Shown here piece by piece: positions 63,878-64,000 of a stretch of 64,000 nt of DNA. The DNA is from Exilibacterium tricleocarpae. Its GTDB lineage: Bacteria > Pseudomonadota > Gammaproteobacteria > Pseudomonadales > Cellvibrionaceae. The stretch is taken from NCBI RefSeq assembly GCF_007004655.1, contig NZ_ML660097.1:162562-226561 (forward strand), in the 5' to 3' direction. Numbering within the stretch: position 1 is the stretch's first letter; each line of letters starts with the position of its first letter. The position numbers and the translations under genes are program-made. The notes beneath the pieces were generated by a model. It did no database searches and was not told where the DNA came from. It saw nothing but the letters and a program-made list of their open reading frames with translations.

Positions 63878-64000
63878 GGCCTGTTCACACTAATCAGCCT
63901 GTCGGCGATCAGTGAAAAGTTAATGAAAAACCTGAAAACCACATCAAGCTTGTCGAATCGGCTAAAGATTCTTCGGAATCCTTTCAGGCGTCGAAACAGG
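63874..64000 (-). mobile_element. IS5-family transposase, C-terminal part (runs off window)
   Basis: On the minus strand the last 127 bases code for 'LFRRLKGFRRIFSRFDKLDV' and 'VFRFFINFSLIADRLISVNR', ending in a TAG at 63874-63876. 'RLKxFRRIxxRxDKL' is the C-terminus of IS5-family DDE transposases. The element end is probably near 63878, with the IR-like GGGCCTGTTCACACTAAT. The insertion point is CTAG, the usual target of the IS427 group. The rest lies outside the window. Confidence 0.75.

Overview
The window looks like chromosomal DNA of a free-living gammaproteobacterium related to Pseudomonas, probably of the Cellvibrionales/Spongiibacter side of Pseudomonadales. This rests on gene order and protein families. 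The blocks purB-hflD-mnmA-nudJ-rluE / icd / cspD / clpS-clpA / infA / bpt-aat / trxB / ftsK-lolA-rarA-(crcB)-serS-cysG and cysB / small CxxC protein-cysH / thrH / pabB are, from memory, the Pseudomonas arrangement. Most genes are GC-rich. The first 9 kb, the 15.6-19.0 kb segment and a few intergenic spots are visibly richer in AT.

Layout. 0-7.2 kb: a three-gene RND metal efflux operon (outer-membrane channel, adaptor with two metal-binding motifs, very long inner-membrane pump). 7.3-9.2 kb: a frameshifted aminotransferase remnant and a GAF-AraC regulator. 9.4-12.3 kb: yajC without secDF, a D-cysteine desulfhydrase-like enzyme and an alanine/glycine symporter. 12.3-15.4 kb: divergent polyamine-catabolism genes (class III aminotransferase and gamma-glutamylpolyamine synthetase). 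15.6-19.0 kb: an accessory island with a 556-residue protein carrying an eCIS-core (DUF4157) metalloprotease-like domain plus a second HELTH motif, a beta-helix protein and an IS4 transposase scrap. 19.0-22.7 kb: quinone oxidoreductase, fructosamine kinase, 5'-nucleotidase, universal stress protein. 22.7-29.6 kb: sulfur assimilation (TauE/SafE exporter, CysB, CxxC protein, CysH), then thrH, pabB, a Rieske protein and RraA. 29.9-34.9 kb: glyoxylate shunt (aceA, LysR regulator, malate synthase G). 35.0-38.6 kb: MerR with an aldo/keto reductase, DUF1801 protein, secretin-domain protein, DUF7931 protein and GNAT. 39.0-61.2 kb: the conserved core block, including the full leucine N-degron set (clpS, clpA, bpt, aat). 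61.2-64.0 kb: palindromic repeats, a small Arg-rich protein, glutathione reductase, a small membrane protein, and the end of an IS5-type element running off the window.

No rRNA, tRNA or CRISPR array was recognised. The most unusual items are the double-HELTH DUF4157 protein, the long palindrome and hairpin-repeat family at 55.8 and 61.3-61.5 kb, the 22-bp tandem repeats between aceA and its divergent LysR gene, the approximately 60-bp repeats that run into the 3' end of rluE, and a parS-like 16-mer at 26.3 kb.
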